A stretch of DNA of 64,000 nt from Lacrimispora sp. 210928-DFI.3.58 (GCF_020554865.1 NZ_JAJCIC010000010.1:62001-126000); one strand, 5' to 3'. Counted from the first letter of the stretch, positions 32,487 through 41,516 are shown. The notes: generated by a model from the letters alone, not told the origin. Translations and numbers: made by a program.

Positions 32487-33230
32487 ATGTTAAAAAGAAG
32501 AACTGGTGCAAAAGGAATCCTGCTATCCTGTGTTATGATACTGGTGTTGCTGTCCGGCTGTGACCGCCATTTGACAGAACAGAAGCAGGCGGCAGCGGCT
32601 AATTGGGATACAGAGCGCTTAGAAACCGCAGAGCCTTTAGAATCAGACAACGGGGAAACTGCTGCGCCAACAGAATCCGAATCACAGATACAGGTGAGGG
32701 ATATTCTTGAACTTACTGACAACAATAAGGCATTTCTGGCAAAAATGTGTAGGGAATTAAATGATTTTAATGCACAGACGGTAAGGGATGATAAATTTTG
32801 GTGTGATTTTCTGTTCTATTCCTATACAGGCGCATTATCAGGACAGATGGAAACGGTATACCGGGAAGATTTGGGAGTGGAGGAAAACGTTGTGAAAGTA
32901 AGCCGGCAGGAAGCTGAGGATCATGCAAGGCTGGTTTTTGGTGCGGAATTGCCGGATATAAAACCTGCTTTTGAGGATATGGAGGAAGGACAGACTGCTT
33001 TCTATTATCTGGATGGATATTACTATATCGGCATTTCCGATTTCCCGGATTATCAATATACATTTTCAGAAACTGCCAAAGAGGAAGAAGCGGAGACAGA
33101 TACCATTGTAACATATACCATTGATTTTGAGGGGGAAAGCAATGTGGGTACGGTAACGTTTGTTGTTTCTCCGGAGAAGAATGAAAATGGCTTTGTGATC
33201 CGATCAAAGGATACGAGGTTTTTTAATTAG
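32487..33230 (+). CDS. Putative lipoprotein, unknown function
   Basis: This is a 247-residue protein. The signal peptide (KGILLSCVMILVLLSGCD) ends in a lipobox L-S-G-C, so the mature protein would be lipid-anchored at Cys25. A Glu/Ala-rich linker (residues 27-68) is followed by a soluble domain with VRDILELTDNNKAFLAKMC, KFWCDFLFYSYTGAL and FYYLDGYYYIGISDFPDYQYTF, with many aromatic residues. No family was recognised. ATG 32487 follows GAGAGAGG. Alone between the broken agr-like pair and the LacI gene. Confidence 0.75.
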   Translation: MLKRRTGAKGILLSCVMILVLLSGCDRHLTEQKQAAAANWDTERLETAEPLESDNGETAAPTESESQIQVRDILELTDNNKAFLAKMCRELNDFNAQTVRDDKFWCDFLFYSYTGALSGQMETVYREDLGVEENVVKVSRQEAEDHARLVFGAELPDIKPAFEDMEEGQTAFYYLDGYYYIGISDFPDYQYTFSETAKEEEAETDTIVTYTIDFEGESNVGTVTFVVSPEKNENGFVIRSKDTRFFN

Positions 33231-33378
33231 GTGTAGTCGGAAATTGGAAAAATAAGACAGAACAGGGAGCCAGGGAGTAATTTTCGCTGTGGTTAATGTG
33301 TTTGGCGGAACGGAGGATGAATGGAAAGAACACTTTGTGGGTTTGGAAACACCAACCTCTCTAAAATGATATATCCTG

Positions 33379-33427
33379 TTGACGCTTAAGCAAAAACAAG
33401 GTATAATTTTGGTAAATTTATTTATCA
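33379..33427 (+). promoter_or_regulatory. Promoter and operator of the LacI gene
   Basis: TTGACG (33379-33384), 17 bases, TATAAT (33402-33407), followed by the inverted repeat TGGTAAAT-TT-ATTTATCA (33410-33427). The half-site TGGTAAATTTA recurs upstream of the nucleoside operon at 34641-34651 in reverse orientation. This position suggests autorepression. Confidence 0.75.
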
Positions 33428-33455
33428 AAATAGCTCCATGGGAGGCTGATTTATA

Positions 33456-34487
33456 TTGAGAGTGAAGGTAAAAGATATAGCAAAAGCTGCAGGGGTGTCT
33501 CCGAGTACAGTATCGCTGGTGCTGAATAATCGCCCATCAAGGATCACGGAAGAGACAAAAGAAAACATTCTGCGGATTGCCAGAGAAATGCGGTTTCAAC
33601 TGGAAATGGGTTCCGATTTTGCAGAGATAAAAAAGGCAGGAGTTTTAGGTATGGTAGTCCCTGATAGAGGAAACCCTTTTTTCAGCCACCTGGCTGGGGA
33701 AGTCTCCAGATGTGCCTATGAACAGGGATATATCGTTCACCAATGTACAACGGGTGATGATGTACAGCATTTTTATTCTGCGCTGGGAAGTCTGATCACA
33801 CGAAATGTAGATGCCCTTATTGTCATTCCTCCCAGGACAATGAATAAAGAAAATGTAAAAGCATTAAAGTCCTTCCAAAAGAGCGGCCCTCCTATTGTAC
33901 TGCTTGACAGGGCAGCATACTCCGTTTTTTGCGATTTTGTAACTGCAGACAATAAATATGGGGGCCGTATTGCCACAGAATATTTGATTAGCCATGGGCA
34001 TACCAAAATTGGATGCATAATTGGAGAGGAAAATATCTACACTGCCAGGAAACGATTAAATGGCTATTGCGAAGCGCTGTCCGCTGCCGGTATCTCTTAT
34101 AATAATGAGCTAGTGCATTATGGACATTACGATATTGAGAGTGGGCGCAAAGGAGCGGAGCTGCTATTAGCCCAGGGAGCAACAGCAATAATGGCCGGCA
34201 ATGACCTGATGGCCTACGGCGTGTATCTTTATGCGGAGGAGCATGGTCTTTCCATACCAGCCGACCTTTCCGTAATTGGGTATGATAACACGGCTCTATG
34301 CGATCTGATGAAGGTTCCTTTGACTAGTGTTGATCAAAATAGTGATATGATGGCTTCAAAAGTGATTGAGGTTCTGACAGAACGCCTTGCACAGACTGAG
34401 ATAGATGAACCAATGCCATACCGAAATTATTATTTTACTCCCAGTATTGTGGAGCGCAAATCAGTGAAAGATAAACAAATCAATTAA
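33456..34487 (+). CDS. LacI-family transcriptional regulator
   Basis: This is a 343-residue protein. The N-terminal HTH reads VKVKDIAKAAGVSPSTVSLV followed by LNNRPSRITEETKENILRIA with the hinge helix. A periplasmic-binding-protein-like ligand domain follows: GVLGMVVPDRGNPFFSHLAG, VDALIVIPPRTM, PPIVLLDRAAY, ADNKYGGRIATEYLISHGHT, IMAGNDLMAYGVYLYAEEHG, LSVIGYDN. Start TTG 33456 with GGAGG 10 bases upstream. Its operator-like sequence occurs at its own promoter and at that of the nucleoside operon downstream, so it probably represses both until a nucleoside or sugar binds. Confidence 0.93.
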   Translation: MRVKVKDIAKAAGVSPSTVSLVLNNRPSRITEETKENILRIAREMRFQLEMGSDFAEIKKAGVLGMVVPDRGNPFFSHLAGEVSRCAYEQGYIVHQCTTGDDVQHFYSALGSLITRNVDALIVIPPRTMNKENVKALKSFQKSGPPIVLLDRAAYSVFCDFVTADNKYGGRIATEYLISHGHTKIGCIIGEENIYTARKRLNGYCEALSAAGISYNNELVHYGHYDIESGRKGAELLLAQGATAIMAGNDLMAYGVYLYAEEHGLSIPADLSVIGYDNTALCDLMKVPLTSVDQNSDMMASKVIEVLTERLAQTEIDEPMPYRNYYFTPSIVERKSVKDKQIN

Positions 34488-34508
34488 ATGATTGAATAAA
34501 GTAAGCAG

Positions 34509-34557
34509 ATAAGGATGAGAATGATGATAAATTTTGTTCTCATCCTTATTTTGTTTT
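34509..34557 (+). terminator. Terminator of the LacI gene
   Basis: ATAAGGATGAGAA and TTCTCATCCTTAT are perfect complements around a 15-base loop, followed by TTTGTTTTT. Confidence 0.9.
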
Positions 34558-34594
34558 TATCATATGAATATCATACAAAACCTGAAAAACTTTA

Positions 34595-34651
34595 TTGACA
34601 AAGATAAACAAAATGGTATAATAAATTTAAAATATTTATCTAAATTTACCA
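34595..34651 (+). promoter_or_regulatory. Promoter and LacI-type operator of the nucleoside operon
   Basis: TTGACA (34595-34600), 16 bases, TATAAT (34617-34622). Downstream TAAATTTACCA (34641-34651) is the exact reverse complement of the half-site at the LacI promoter. About 250 bases of untranslated leader follow before the first gene; I see no recognisable riboswitch in it. Confidence 0.7.
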
Positions 34652-34899
34652 TTGATTTTAGATAGCAATATTCCGTTGGTTCAAAAAGCACAAAGCCAAG
34701 AAGGAGAAGCGTAGCCGTAGAAACATTTCGTAATTAGATGGAAAAATCCTGATCTGGCTGTTAGTCTGGTCAGAAAAGCAAGCTGCCGGTTTCTTTATGT
34801 CAGAGAGCGCGCTGCTGTGTGACAGTCTTATCATATCAGACGAAACAGACAAAAATATTGGGTGAAATGTTACAACAAAATAAAGGAGGTAATAAGTAT

Positions 34900-35865
34900 A
34901 TGGAGGAAAAGGAATTAAAGAAAAAAATCATTTTAGATTGTGATCCGGGTATGGACGATTCCATGGCTATTGTAATGGCAGTGAAATCGCCAGCCTTGCA
35001 GGTTATGGCAATTACAACCGTAAACGGCAATTATCCTGTTGATGTGACTTCAGCCAATGCACAAAAAGTGCTGGAGCTGTTGGGAAGAACGGATATTCCG
35101 GTAGCCCGTGGAATGGCAGAACCCATGTTTCGCGACATCCCAAAAGATCCCTTCACTCACGGTAAAGACGGACAGGCAGAGAATTTTCTTCCTAATCCTG
35201 TTACTCCTTTATGCGAAAAACATGCGGTTGATCTGATCATAGATGTAATAAAAGCAAATCCAGGAGAAGTATATATTGTTTCGACTGCGCCCATGAGCAA
35301 TATTGCTATGGCTCTGAAGAAGGCTCCGGAGATCAAAGGGATGATTGCCGGAATTTATGCGATTTCTGGCATGTTTGGTTTAAATGCTTATGCTTTTGCA
35401 AACGCCACGGGAGATACGCCGCAAAGCGAGTGGAATGTATATGTAGACCCGGAGGCCGCCTCTATCGTATATAATTCCGGTATTGATCTAGTTGCATTAG
35501 GATTAGATGTGGCAACACACTTTGATGTGAACCTGACAGAAAAGGATATCGAACGCCTGAGGTTAAGTGATAAAAAGGAAGCCCATTTCCTTTATAATGC
35601 AATCCATTTTGTGAATGGGCGGGGCTTTGAGGCTTATTGCACTGTAATCGACTGTATGGCGGTAGCATATGCCATTGATGAAACAATAGTAGAGACCTTC
35701 GAGGCTCATGTGGGAGTTGAGACAAAAGATGGCCTGACACTAGGAAATACCGTTGTGGATTACAGGCATCATCATGTCTGGTCCCACCTTCCTTTAGTTA
35801 AAATAGGAAAAAAAGCGGATTACAGTAAATTTTTAAACATGTTAATGGAATTGGTTCTTGGCTAG
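34900..35865 (+). CDS. Inosine/uridine-type nucleoside hydrolase
   Basis: This is a 321-residue protein of the IUNH family, which hydrolyses N-glycosidic bonds of ribonucleosides. KIILDCDPGMDDSMAIVMAV is the metal-binding D-x-D-P-G-x-D-D motif; ITTVNGNYPVDVTSANAQKV and PVARGMAEPM are family landmarks. The C-terminal His-containing active-site segment is present (YCTVIDCMAVAYAIDETIV; the HDP of the classical enzymes reads IDC here, so specificity may differ). ATG 34900 follows AAAGGAGGT. It is the first gene of the purine/nucleoside unit under the LacI-type operator. Confidence 0.9.
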   Translation: MEEKELKKKIILDCDPGMDDSMAIVMAVKSPALQVMAITTVNGNYPVDVTSANAQKVLELLGRTDIPVARGMAEPMFRDIPKDPFTHGKDGQAENFLPNPVTPLCEKHAVDLIIDVIKANPGEVYIVSTAPMSNIAMALKKAPEIKGMIAGIYAISGMFGLNAYAFANATGDTPQSEWNVYVDPEAASIVYNSGIDLVALGLDVATHFDVNLTEKDIERLRLSDKKEAHFLYNAIHFVNGRGFEAYCTVIDCMAVAYAIDETIVETFEAHVGVETKDGLTLGNTVVDYRHHHVWSHLPLVKIGKKADYSKFLNMLMELVLG

Positions 35866-35880
35866 AAAGGAGGTGCTGTT

Positions 35881-36999
35881 GTGTCGGAAAAAGAATGGAT
35901 TTATATTGCGGGACCTGAATGTTTTTACATAGGTGGAACAGAAATGCTTGCTGCTATGAGAAAACGAGCAGAATCTCTCGGTTTTGGGGTAACGCTCCCC
36001 AATGACCATCCTCTGGATATGAGTAGTGAAAATCTGCAGGATCATGCACAAAGTATTTTTGCAGATTTAAAAGAAATTATGCTTGATACAACTGTGATTA
36101 TAGCTGATCTGGAGGCATACCGCGGGTCAGAACCGGACAGCGGGACCATTTATGAAATTGGGATGGCCTACGCAAAGGGCGCCAAATGCTATGGCTATAC
36201 AAGGGATAAAAGACCATTAGCATGGAAGGATCAGAAATATGTTCTACGTGACGGTAAGGTATATGATGAGCACGGTAGGGAGGCTCCCTATAAAGAATTG
36301 CCCTTCTCCCCTTGCGTTATAGGCTCTACTAAGATCGTAGAAGGCGATTTTTATGACTGTTTGAAGACCTTACAAATAGATTTGGAAGAGGATGCGAAAT
36401 ACAAAGGGATACGAGGCTATCAGGCCAATTTCACAACGGCCCGGACACGCAAATCATGCGAGCGGCCAATGGTCTATTTAGCAGGTCCTGAGCGTTATGA
36501 AAAAAATGCTGCTGAAATTTATAGCCGAATGAAACAGATCTGTGGGGAATATGGACTGGAAGCTTACGCTCCTATTGATTGGGCAGATGGAGTAAAAAAA
36601 ATAGAGACTACTTCATCCTACACAGCTGCAACAAATCTGTTCGACAATTATCAGCAGCATATTAGAAATTGTGATGCCATTATTGCTAATCTGAATGATT
36701 ATAGAGGATATGAGTGCAGCAACGATGTAGGCTTTGAGTGCGGCATGGCCTTTCAACTAGGGAAAAAGCTCTATGGTTACATGGATGATACACGTTATAT
36801 GAAGGATAGGGTCCCCAACCTTGGTGAAGCCCATGAGTTCCGAGATATGACAGGAGCAAATGTAGAGAATTTTGATTATCCGCTGAACCTGATGTTTGCA
36901 TGCTCTATGGATATCCGGGAAGGAAAGTTTGAACAGATCATAAAGACTGTAGCAGAAGACCTGTTAGAGAAATGGGAGCAAAAAGCATATGCGATATAA
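35881..36999 (+). CDS. Nucleoside 2-deoxyribosyltransferase with two tandem domains
   Basis: This is a 372-residue protein, more than twice the usual length (about 150). Two successive transferase domains are visible: residues about 5-180 (IYIAGPECFYIGG ... SEPDSGTIYEIGMAYAKGAK with the catalytic Glu) and about 195-365 (MVYLAGPERYEKNAAEIYSR ... ANLNDYRGYECSNDVGFECG). Each has the IAGP/LAGP phosphate-loop-like start and the acidic E-x-G/C-x-A region. These enzymes exchange bases between deoxynucleosides through a ribosylated Glu. GTG start with AAAGGAGG. A tandem duplication is uncommon; whether both sites are active cannot be told. Confidence 0.85.
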   Translation: MSEKEWIYIAGPECFYIGGTEMLAAMRKRAESLGFGVTLPNDHPLDMSSENLQDHAQSIFADLKEIMLDTTVIIADLEAYRGSEPDSGTIYEIGMAYAKGAKCYGYTRDKRPLAWKDQKYVLRDGKVYDEHGREAPYKELPFSPCVIGSTKIVEGDFYDCLKTLQIDLEEDAKYKGIRGYQANFTTARTRKSCERPMVYLAGPERYEKNAAEIYSRMKQICGEYGLEAYAPIDWADGVKKIETTSSYTAATNLFDNYQQHIRNCDAIIANLNDYRGYECSNDVGFECGMAFQLGKKLYGYMDDTRYMKDRVPNLGEAHEFRDMTGANVENFDYPLNLMFACSMDIREGKFEQIIKTVAEDLLEKWEQKAYAI

Positions 37000-37068
37000 G
37001 CATATCTCTGGAATCATCAATGTGTTTACAGAATCGGTTATAGAGGCTGATATTGCGATGCAGGTCTG

Positions 37069-37269
37069 ATGTCACGGCTTACGCTGGAGGAGACGGACAG
37101 GCGCCTTGAGGAGCTGAAGGATATTTCACATAAGCTGGGAATTTCTGAAGGGATCGATGCATTCATGACCCTGGCCTTTGTAAGCCTTCCGGTGATACCG
37201 AGGCTTAGACTGAACACATACGGTGTAATTGACGTGGACAGGCAGGAAATTGTAAAAGCAGTGTTTTAG
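37069..37269 (+). pseudogene. Adenine deaminase C-terminal remnant
   Basis: The 66-codon frame (TDRRLEELKDISHKLGISEG, IDAFMTLAFVSLPVIPRLRL) corresponds to the last part of adenine deaminases (the conserved F-M-x-L-A-F-x-x-L-P-V-I-P segment). The catalytic amidohydrolase barrel is entirely missing. It lies between the deoxyribosyltransferase and the purine nucleoside phosphorylase, so the operon once could deaminate adenine to hypoxanthine. Confidence 0.8.
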
Positions 37270-37286
37270 AGAAAGGATGTGAACGT

Positions 37287-37997
37287 ATGGGAACGCCTCA
37301 TAACAGAGCGGAAAAAGGCGAGATCGCAGAGCTTGTGCTGATGCCCGGCGACCCGCTGAGGGCCAAATTTATTGCAGAGACATTTTTAAAGGATGCGAGA
37401 CTGGTGACGGATGTACGAAATGTATACGGCTTCACAGGGTACTATAAGGGAAAGGAACTCTCTGTCATGGCCAGCGGTATGGGAATGCCTTCCATGGGAA
37501 TCTATTCCTATGAGCTGTACCAATTTTATGATGTAAAGCAGATTATCAGGATTGGTTCAGCAGGCGCTTACACGGAGGATTTAAAGCTGTATGACATTGT
37601 TCTTGCGGACAGTGCCTGGAGCGAGAGCAGCTTTGCACGGACCCAGAGCGGCTGTACCTCAGATATTCTTTACCCCAGTATTGACCTGAACCAAAGGATA
37701 CTGCGGACAGCACAGAACCTTGGAATTCAGATTACTCCTGTGATAGTACATTCCAGCGACGTATTTTATGCGGAGGAAAATGTGGATGATTACAGGGCAA
37801 TTTATAAAAAGCATGGCTGCCGCTGCGTGGATATGGAAAGCTTTGCCCTGTTCCACAATGCGCAGGTGTTAAAGCGCCAAGCAGCCTGCATGCTTACCAT
37901 ATCAGACAGTTTTCCCACTGGCACAAAGGCAACGGTCGAGGAGAGGCAGTGCGCCTTCACCAATATGATGAAGGTGGCCCTGGAAGCTGCGCTGTAG
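37287..37997 (+). CDS. deoD: Purine-nucleoside phosphorylase
   Basis: This is a 236-residue DeoD-type trimer/hexamer purine nucleoside phosphorylase. GEIAELVLMPGDPLRAKFIA is the phosphate-binding G-D-P-x-R, followed by YGFTGYYKGKELSVMASGMG, IIRIGSAGAY, CVDMESFALF (ribose and base binding M-E) and TISDSFPTGT with the catalytic Asp. It cleaves purine nucleosides with phosphate to free base and ribose-1-phosphate. ATG 37287 follows AGAAAGGATG. Length is normal. It fits the nucleoside hydrolase and deoxyribosyltransferase encoded upstream. Confidence 0.95.
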   Translation: MGTPHNRAEKGEIAELVLMPGDPLRAKFIAETFLKDARLVTDVRNVYGFTGYYKGKELSVMASGMGMPSMGIYSYELYQFYDVKQIIRIGSAGAYTEDLKLYDIVLADSAWSESSFARTQSGCTSDILYPSIDLNQRILRTAQNLGIQITPVIVHSSDVFYAEENVDDYRAIYKKHGCRCVDMESFALFHNAQVLKRQAACMLTISDSFPTGTKATVEERQCAFTNMMKVALEAAL

Positions 37998-38012
37998 CAA
38001 AGAGGGAATTGC

Positions 38013-38162
38013 GGCATAGACATCCATTTCCATGATCAGCTTGTAAAAGCGGGATACCATGCAGATCTGATCCTTTTGGAAGGGGAGATACATGGGGGCT
38101 CTGCTTTTAGCCAGCCAGAGGTACAGAAATGGGAACTAGAATTATTTAATCAACAGAGGTGA
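38013..38162 (+). pseudogene. Alpha/beta-hydrolase C-terminal remnant
   Basis: The 49-codon stretch DQLVKAGYHADLILLEGEIH followed by GGSAFSQPEVQKWELELFN resembles the C-terminal end of acetyl-esterase/BD-FAE-type hydrolases around the catalytic His (E-x-x-H-G). No start codon and no upstream domain remain. Its stop overlaps the binding site of the SIS gene. Confidence 0.55.
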
Positions 38163-38166
38163 AGAG

Positions 38167-39306
38167 ATGAATCAGTTTGATAATGCAATGAGAAGACAGG
38201 CGATGAGCCTGCCGGAGCTTTTAAGGCAGCAGTACGAAGATCTGGAGCCTAAGACACGCAGTATTTTATCCTTCGAAGAGATCTTCTCCATTCAGAAGAT
38301 CGTTCTCACAGGCTGCGGCGATTCCCACGCTGCAGCCATGGCAACAAAATATACCTTTGAGCAGCTGACAGGGGTTCCCACCGAGGTGGTTCCGGCCCTG
38401 GACTTAAGCCGCTATTATGCAGATAGCCAGCTGGGCTTTGCGCCGAGAAATCCCTTGGTGATCGCGGTGAGCAATTCGGGAACCGTAGCCCGCGTCGGAG
38501 AAGCAATCCAGCGAGCCGTAAAAGCTGGCGCCTTTGCCCTGGGGGTAACGGGAAACAGGGAGTCCCTTCTGGGAAAGAGCGTTTCCAGGATCCTTGACCT
38601 GGCCATCCCAAAGCAGGAGGGCGGCCCCGGTGTCCGTTCGTACCTCGTCTCTGTGTTGGCTTTACTGCTTCTTGCCATCCGTTTTGGGGAGGTTCGTGGC
38701 CGTTTTACCATGGATCAGGCAAATGCTTACCGCAGAGATCTTCTGCGCCAGGCAGATGAGTTGGAGCAGCTTCTTCCAAGAATGGATGAAGAGGCATTAA
38801 AGATGGCTCAGGAGTGGAAGGAAATGGAAGCCTTTGACTTCGTGGGTGCCGGAACGGACTATGCTGCGGCCTGGTATGGACACGCCAAAGCCTTTGAGGC
38901 GGATGGAGCATATGCAATGTGTATCAACGCTGAGGAATGGCTGCACCTTAACTTTTTCTTGAGAAAGGCAGACAGGACCGGTACAGTGGTCGTGTGCTCA
39001 AAGGAAAACAGGGGTCTTGTGCGGGTTCGTGAGATGGTGAAGCATGCGGCAGACGATATGGGACGGCCCACTTGGGTCCTGACAGATGATCCGGGGCTTT
39101 TCGGAGATACAAAGGCAAAGACAGGAATTTTCCCGTCAACTGCCTACAGCTTTTCGGCTTCACTTACCAATTTTATTCCCTGCGCCCTGTTGGCAGGATA
39201 TATAAATGTCTTGACTGGCGAGGAATATGGCCGTGGCTGTAAGGGTCCGTGGAGCTTTGCGGACCAGGGAGCGGGAATCATAAATAGTGAGATCGTTTTG
39301 GACTGA
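38167..39306 (+). CDS. SIS-domain protein 1 (sugar isomerase/deglycase-like)
   Basis: This is a 379-residue protein with two SIS (sugar isomerase) domains. IQKIVLTGCGDSHAAAMATK and NPLVIAVSNSGTVARVGEAI are the phospho-sugar-binding loops of the first; the second begins near FDFVGAGTDYAAAWYGHAKA and includes NAEEWLHLNFFLRKADRTGT. The layout is that of the AgaS/FrlB/GlmS-isomerase group, which isomerises or splits amino-sugar or fructosamine phosphates. It is clearly paralogous to the SIS protein at 44968 (shared EEWLH/EQWLH and GRGCKGPW/SRGFRGPW). Start ATG after GAGGTGAAG. First gene of a probable seven-gene operon ending with the second SIS gene. Confidence 0.85.
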   Translation: MNQFDNAMRRQAMSLPELLRQQYEDLEPKTRSILSFEEIFSIQKIVLTGCGDSHAAAMATKYTFEQLTGVPTEVVPALDLSRYYADSQLGFAPRNPLVIAVSNSGTVARVGEAIQRAVKAGAFALGVTGNRESLLGKSVSRILDLAIPKQEGGPGVRSYLVSVLALLLLAIRFGEVRGRFTMDQANAYRRDLLRQADELEQLLPRMDEEALKMAQEWKEMEAFDFVGAGTDYAAAWYGHAKAFEADGAYAMCINAEEWLHLNFFLRKADRTGTVVVCSKENRGLVRVREMVKHAADDMGRPTWVLTDDPGLFGDTKAKTGIFPSTAYSFSASLTNFIPCALLAGYINVLTGEEYGRGCKGPWSFADQGAGIINSEIVLD

Positions 39307-39335
39307 CCGAGGGCAACAGAAAGGAGAATGAGATT

Positions 39336-39740
39336 ATGCTGAAAAATTTCAAGATTCAGACAAAGGAGCGGGATGTAGTAGCGCTGACCGATGATATCAA
39401 GGTGTTTGTGGAGGAGTGCCAAGTGGAGGAAGGACTCTGTGTGATCACGATCCCCCATACCACTGCAGCCCTGACCATCACCTCCTTCTGGGATCCCAAC
39501 GGTTTTCTGGACCTTCAGGATGAGATCTGCCGTCTGATTCCCACCCGCATTGACTTTAAGCACCAGCATGACACGCCCCAGGATGCGGCGGGACATGTGA
39601 AATCCTCGTTGATTGGCGTCAACCTGTGCATCCCCATCCATGAAGGGAAGCTGTTGCTAGGACACTCACAGGGGATATACTTCCTGGAGTTTGACGGGCC
39701 AAGAAACAGGGAATATTTTGTAAAGGTAATGAGTGATTGA
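39336..39740 (+). CDS. YjbQ/UPF0047 family protein
   Basis: This is a 134-residue single-domain protein. Landmarks: LCVITIPHTTAALTITSFWD, HQHDTPQDAAGHVKSSLIGV and GHSQGIYFLEFDGPRNREYF. The two conserved His of the HQHD and A-G-H-V-K-S segments form the putative metal or active site. E. coli YjbQ shows weak thiamine phosphate synthase activity, but family roles remain unclear. Here it sits inside a sugar-catabolic operon, 29 bases after SIS 1, so a role on a phosphorylated sugar intermediate is an attractive inference. ATG preceded by AAAGGAG. Confidence 0.88.
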   Translation: MLKNFKIQTKERDVVALTDDIKVFVEECQVEEGLCVITIPHTTAALTITSFWDPNGFLDLQDEICRLIPTRIDFKHQHDTPQDAAGHVKSSLIGVNLCIPIHEGKLLLGHSQGIYFLEFDGPRNREYFVKVMSD

Positions 39741-39775
39741 TGACAGACAGGGCGATTGAAGGATAAAGGAGCAAT

Positions 39776-40681
39776 ATGAGGCTATCGACATCATCCAACA
39801 TTTATTTTAACCGGGCAGACGGAACAAAGGGGCGGCTGGAGGACTGTGTGCGCTACTGCGGGGAGGCAGGATACCGCCGGATGGATTTAAGCTTTCTGGA
39901 TTACTGCAATTTTCGCTTTCCCATCGTCACAGACCATTATCTCCAGTGGATCGACAGGATTGTGAACATAGCGGCGGCCTACGATATCACCTTCGGTCAG
40001 GCCCATGCCCCCTTCTATAATTTCTGTGACGACAACGTTCCTGACCGGGAGGAGAAGGACCGGCTGATCTACCGCTCCATCGAGTGCGCTGCCAGAATGG
40101 GGATTCCCTGGGTGGCGATCCATGCAGGGACGGACTATTCCTCCGGAGAGATGAGAAAAAGCTCTAAGAAAAAGAACAGGGAATATTTTCTTCCCCTTCT
40201 GGAGTACGCCGCAAAATGGAATGTGGGGATTGCCTTTGAAAACCTGTGGGACTGGAATATTGCACCCCGAAAGCGCTATACCGCTTCCATTGAGGATCTC
40301 ATTGATCTGGTAGACTCCTTTGACTGCCAGTACGTGGGGATCTGCTATGACGTGGAGCATGCGGGGATCAGCGGCTTAGATCCCGCAAAGGAGATCCTGG
40401 TGATCGGAAAACGCTTAAAGTCCACGCACATCTCCGACTATTTTGACATCAAGGCGGATCACCTTCTTCCCTTTACGGGCGTAATGGAATGGAAGCCCTT
40501 TATGAAAGCGCTGAAAACCATTGGATATAAGGGAGACTTTGCATTTGAAATCCACAGATACACAGAGCATACGCCGGATGAGCTGGTGCCCAGCGCGATC
40601 CGCTACTCCATTGAGGTGGGCAATTACCTGCTGAAGCTGGCCGGGGAGGATGAAGGCCAGCCGACGAAGGGAGAGAGATGA
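39776..40681 (+). CDS. Sugar phosphate isomerase/epimerase (xylose-isomerase-like TIM barrel)
   Basis: This is a 301-residue AP endonuclease-2/xylose-isomerase-like barrel. RRMDLSFLDYCNF, FGQAHAPFYNF, WVAIHAGTDYSSG, NVGIAFENLWDW, YVGICYDVEHAGISG and FAFEIHRYTEHT give the metal-binding Glu, Asp, His and final Glu in the usual order, so a divalent metal isomerase/epimerase is expected. The start ATG follows AAAGGAG. It is co-directional with neighbours, and 4 bases before the HAD gene. The substrate is unknown; it may process the sugar released by the SIS proteins. Confidence 0.88.
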   Translation: MRLSTSSNIYFNRADGTKGRLEDCVRYCGEAGYRRMDLSFLDYCNFRFPIVTDHYLQWIDRIVNIAAAYDITFGQAHAPFYNFCDDNVPDREEKDRLIYRSIECAARMGIPWVAIHAGTDYSSGEMRKSSKKKNREYFLPLLEYAAKWNVGIAFENLWDWNIAPRKRYTASIEDLIDLVDSFDCQYVGICYDVEHAGISGLDPAKEILVIGKRLKSTHISDYFDIKADHLLPFTGVMEWKPFMKALKTIGYKGDFAFEIHRYTEHTPDELVPSAIRYSIEVGNYLLKLAGEDEGQPTKGER

Positions 40682-40685
40682 TACT

Positions 40686-41516
40686 ATGGACAGAATCAAA
40701 TTAATTGTAAGCGATATTGACGGAACCCTGGTGGACAAGTCGGAGACGATCCCGCAGGAGCTGATCCGTGCAGTTGAAGCATGCCGGAAGGCGGGGATCA
40801 TATTTGCCCTGGCCACAGGGCGCACCACGGAGCTTGTAAAGCCCTTTATGGAAAAGTTAAAGATTGATGCGCCCTGTATTGCAGGCAACGGAGCTTATAT
40901 CATTCAGGGCAGCAAATGCCTGACGGACCATGGCTTTTCCATTGAACCTGTCCGGGATATCATCAAAAGAGCAGATGCTTTGGGGCTGACCGTGACCATT
41001 TCTACAACAGAGCATGAGCGTGCCCTGAGGGAAACAGGATATGTACGGGAACATAAACGGTTTGGAAACCGTTTTACCGAGCTGCTTCCCTTCGAATCCA
41101 TTGACTGGGAGCATGGAAGATTCCAAAAGGTAATGATCATGGATGAGGAGCGAACAGGGGTGATACAGGAATTTACAGAGCGTCTGGAGCCTATGAGGGA
41201 GCTTTACTGGATTACCACCTTTTCCAGCAAAGCAGTAGAGCTGGGTCCTAAAAACTGCAATAAGGCAACAGGAGTCAGAGAGCTTGCGGGTATCCTGAAC
41301 ATTCCCTTACGACAGGTAATGGCATGCGGCGATTACCGGAATGACATTGAAATGCTTGAGCTGGCAGGCTATGGCGTAGCGGTGGCAAATGCGCTGCCTG
41401 AGGTGAAGGAAAAAGCCGTTTACGTTGCAAGGAACTCCTATGCGTTAGGAGTGGCAGAGGCCATCAAAGCACTGTGCTTTTCGGAATACGGAGGCAGTCA
41501 TGCAGGAACACCATAG
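40686..41516 (+). CDS. HAD-superfamily hydrolase, Cof subfamily
   Basis: This is a 276-residue Cof-type (IIB) phosphatase. LIVSDIDGTLVDKSETI is motif I (D-x-D-G-T-L), FALATGRT motif II, NCNKATGVRELA motif III Lys, and VMACGDYRNDIEMLELAGYG motif IV with acidic residues. The capping domain lies between about 85 and 190. These enzymes dephosphorylate sugar phosphates and cofactors. It is the fourth gene of the SIS/isomerase operon. The ATG at 40686 has GGGAGAGATG upstream, spaced from the preceding stop by 4 bases. Confidence 0.92.
   Translation: MDRIKLIVSDIDGTLVDKSETIPQELIRAVEACRKAGIIFALATGRTTELVKPFMEKLKIDAPCIAGNGAYIIQGSKCLTDHGFSIEPVRDIIKRADALGLTVTISTTEHERALRETGYVREHKRFGNRFTELLPFESIDWEHGRFQKVMIMDEERTGVIQEFTERLEPMRELYWITTFSSKAVELGPKNCNKATGVRELAGILNIPLRQVMACGDYRNDIEMLELAGYGVAVANALPEVKEKAVYVARNSYALGVAEAIKALCFSEYGGSHAGTP

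Noticed and set aside
34660..34890. Riboswitch in the long leader of the nucleoside hydrolase operon
   Set aside because: No purine or PreQ1 core motif or conserved junction could be found by eye; the LacI-type operator is sufficient explanation.
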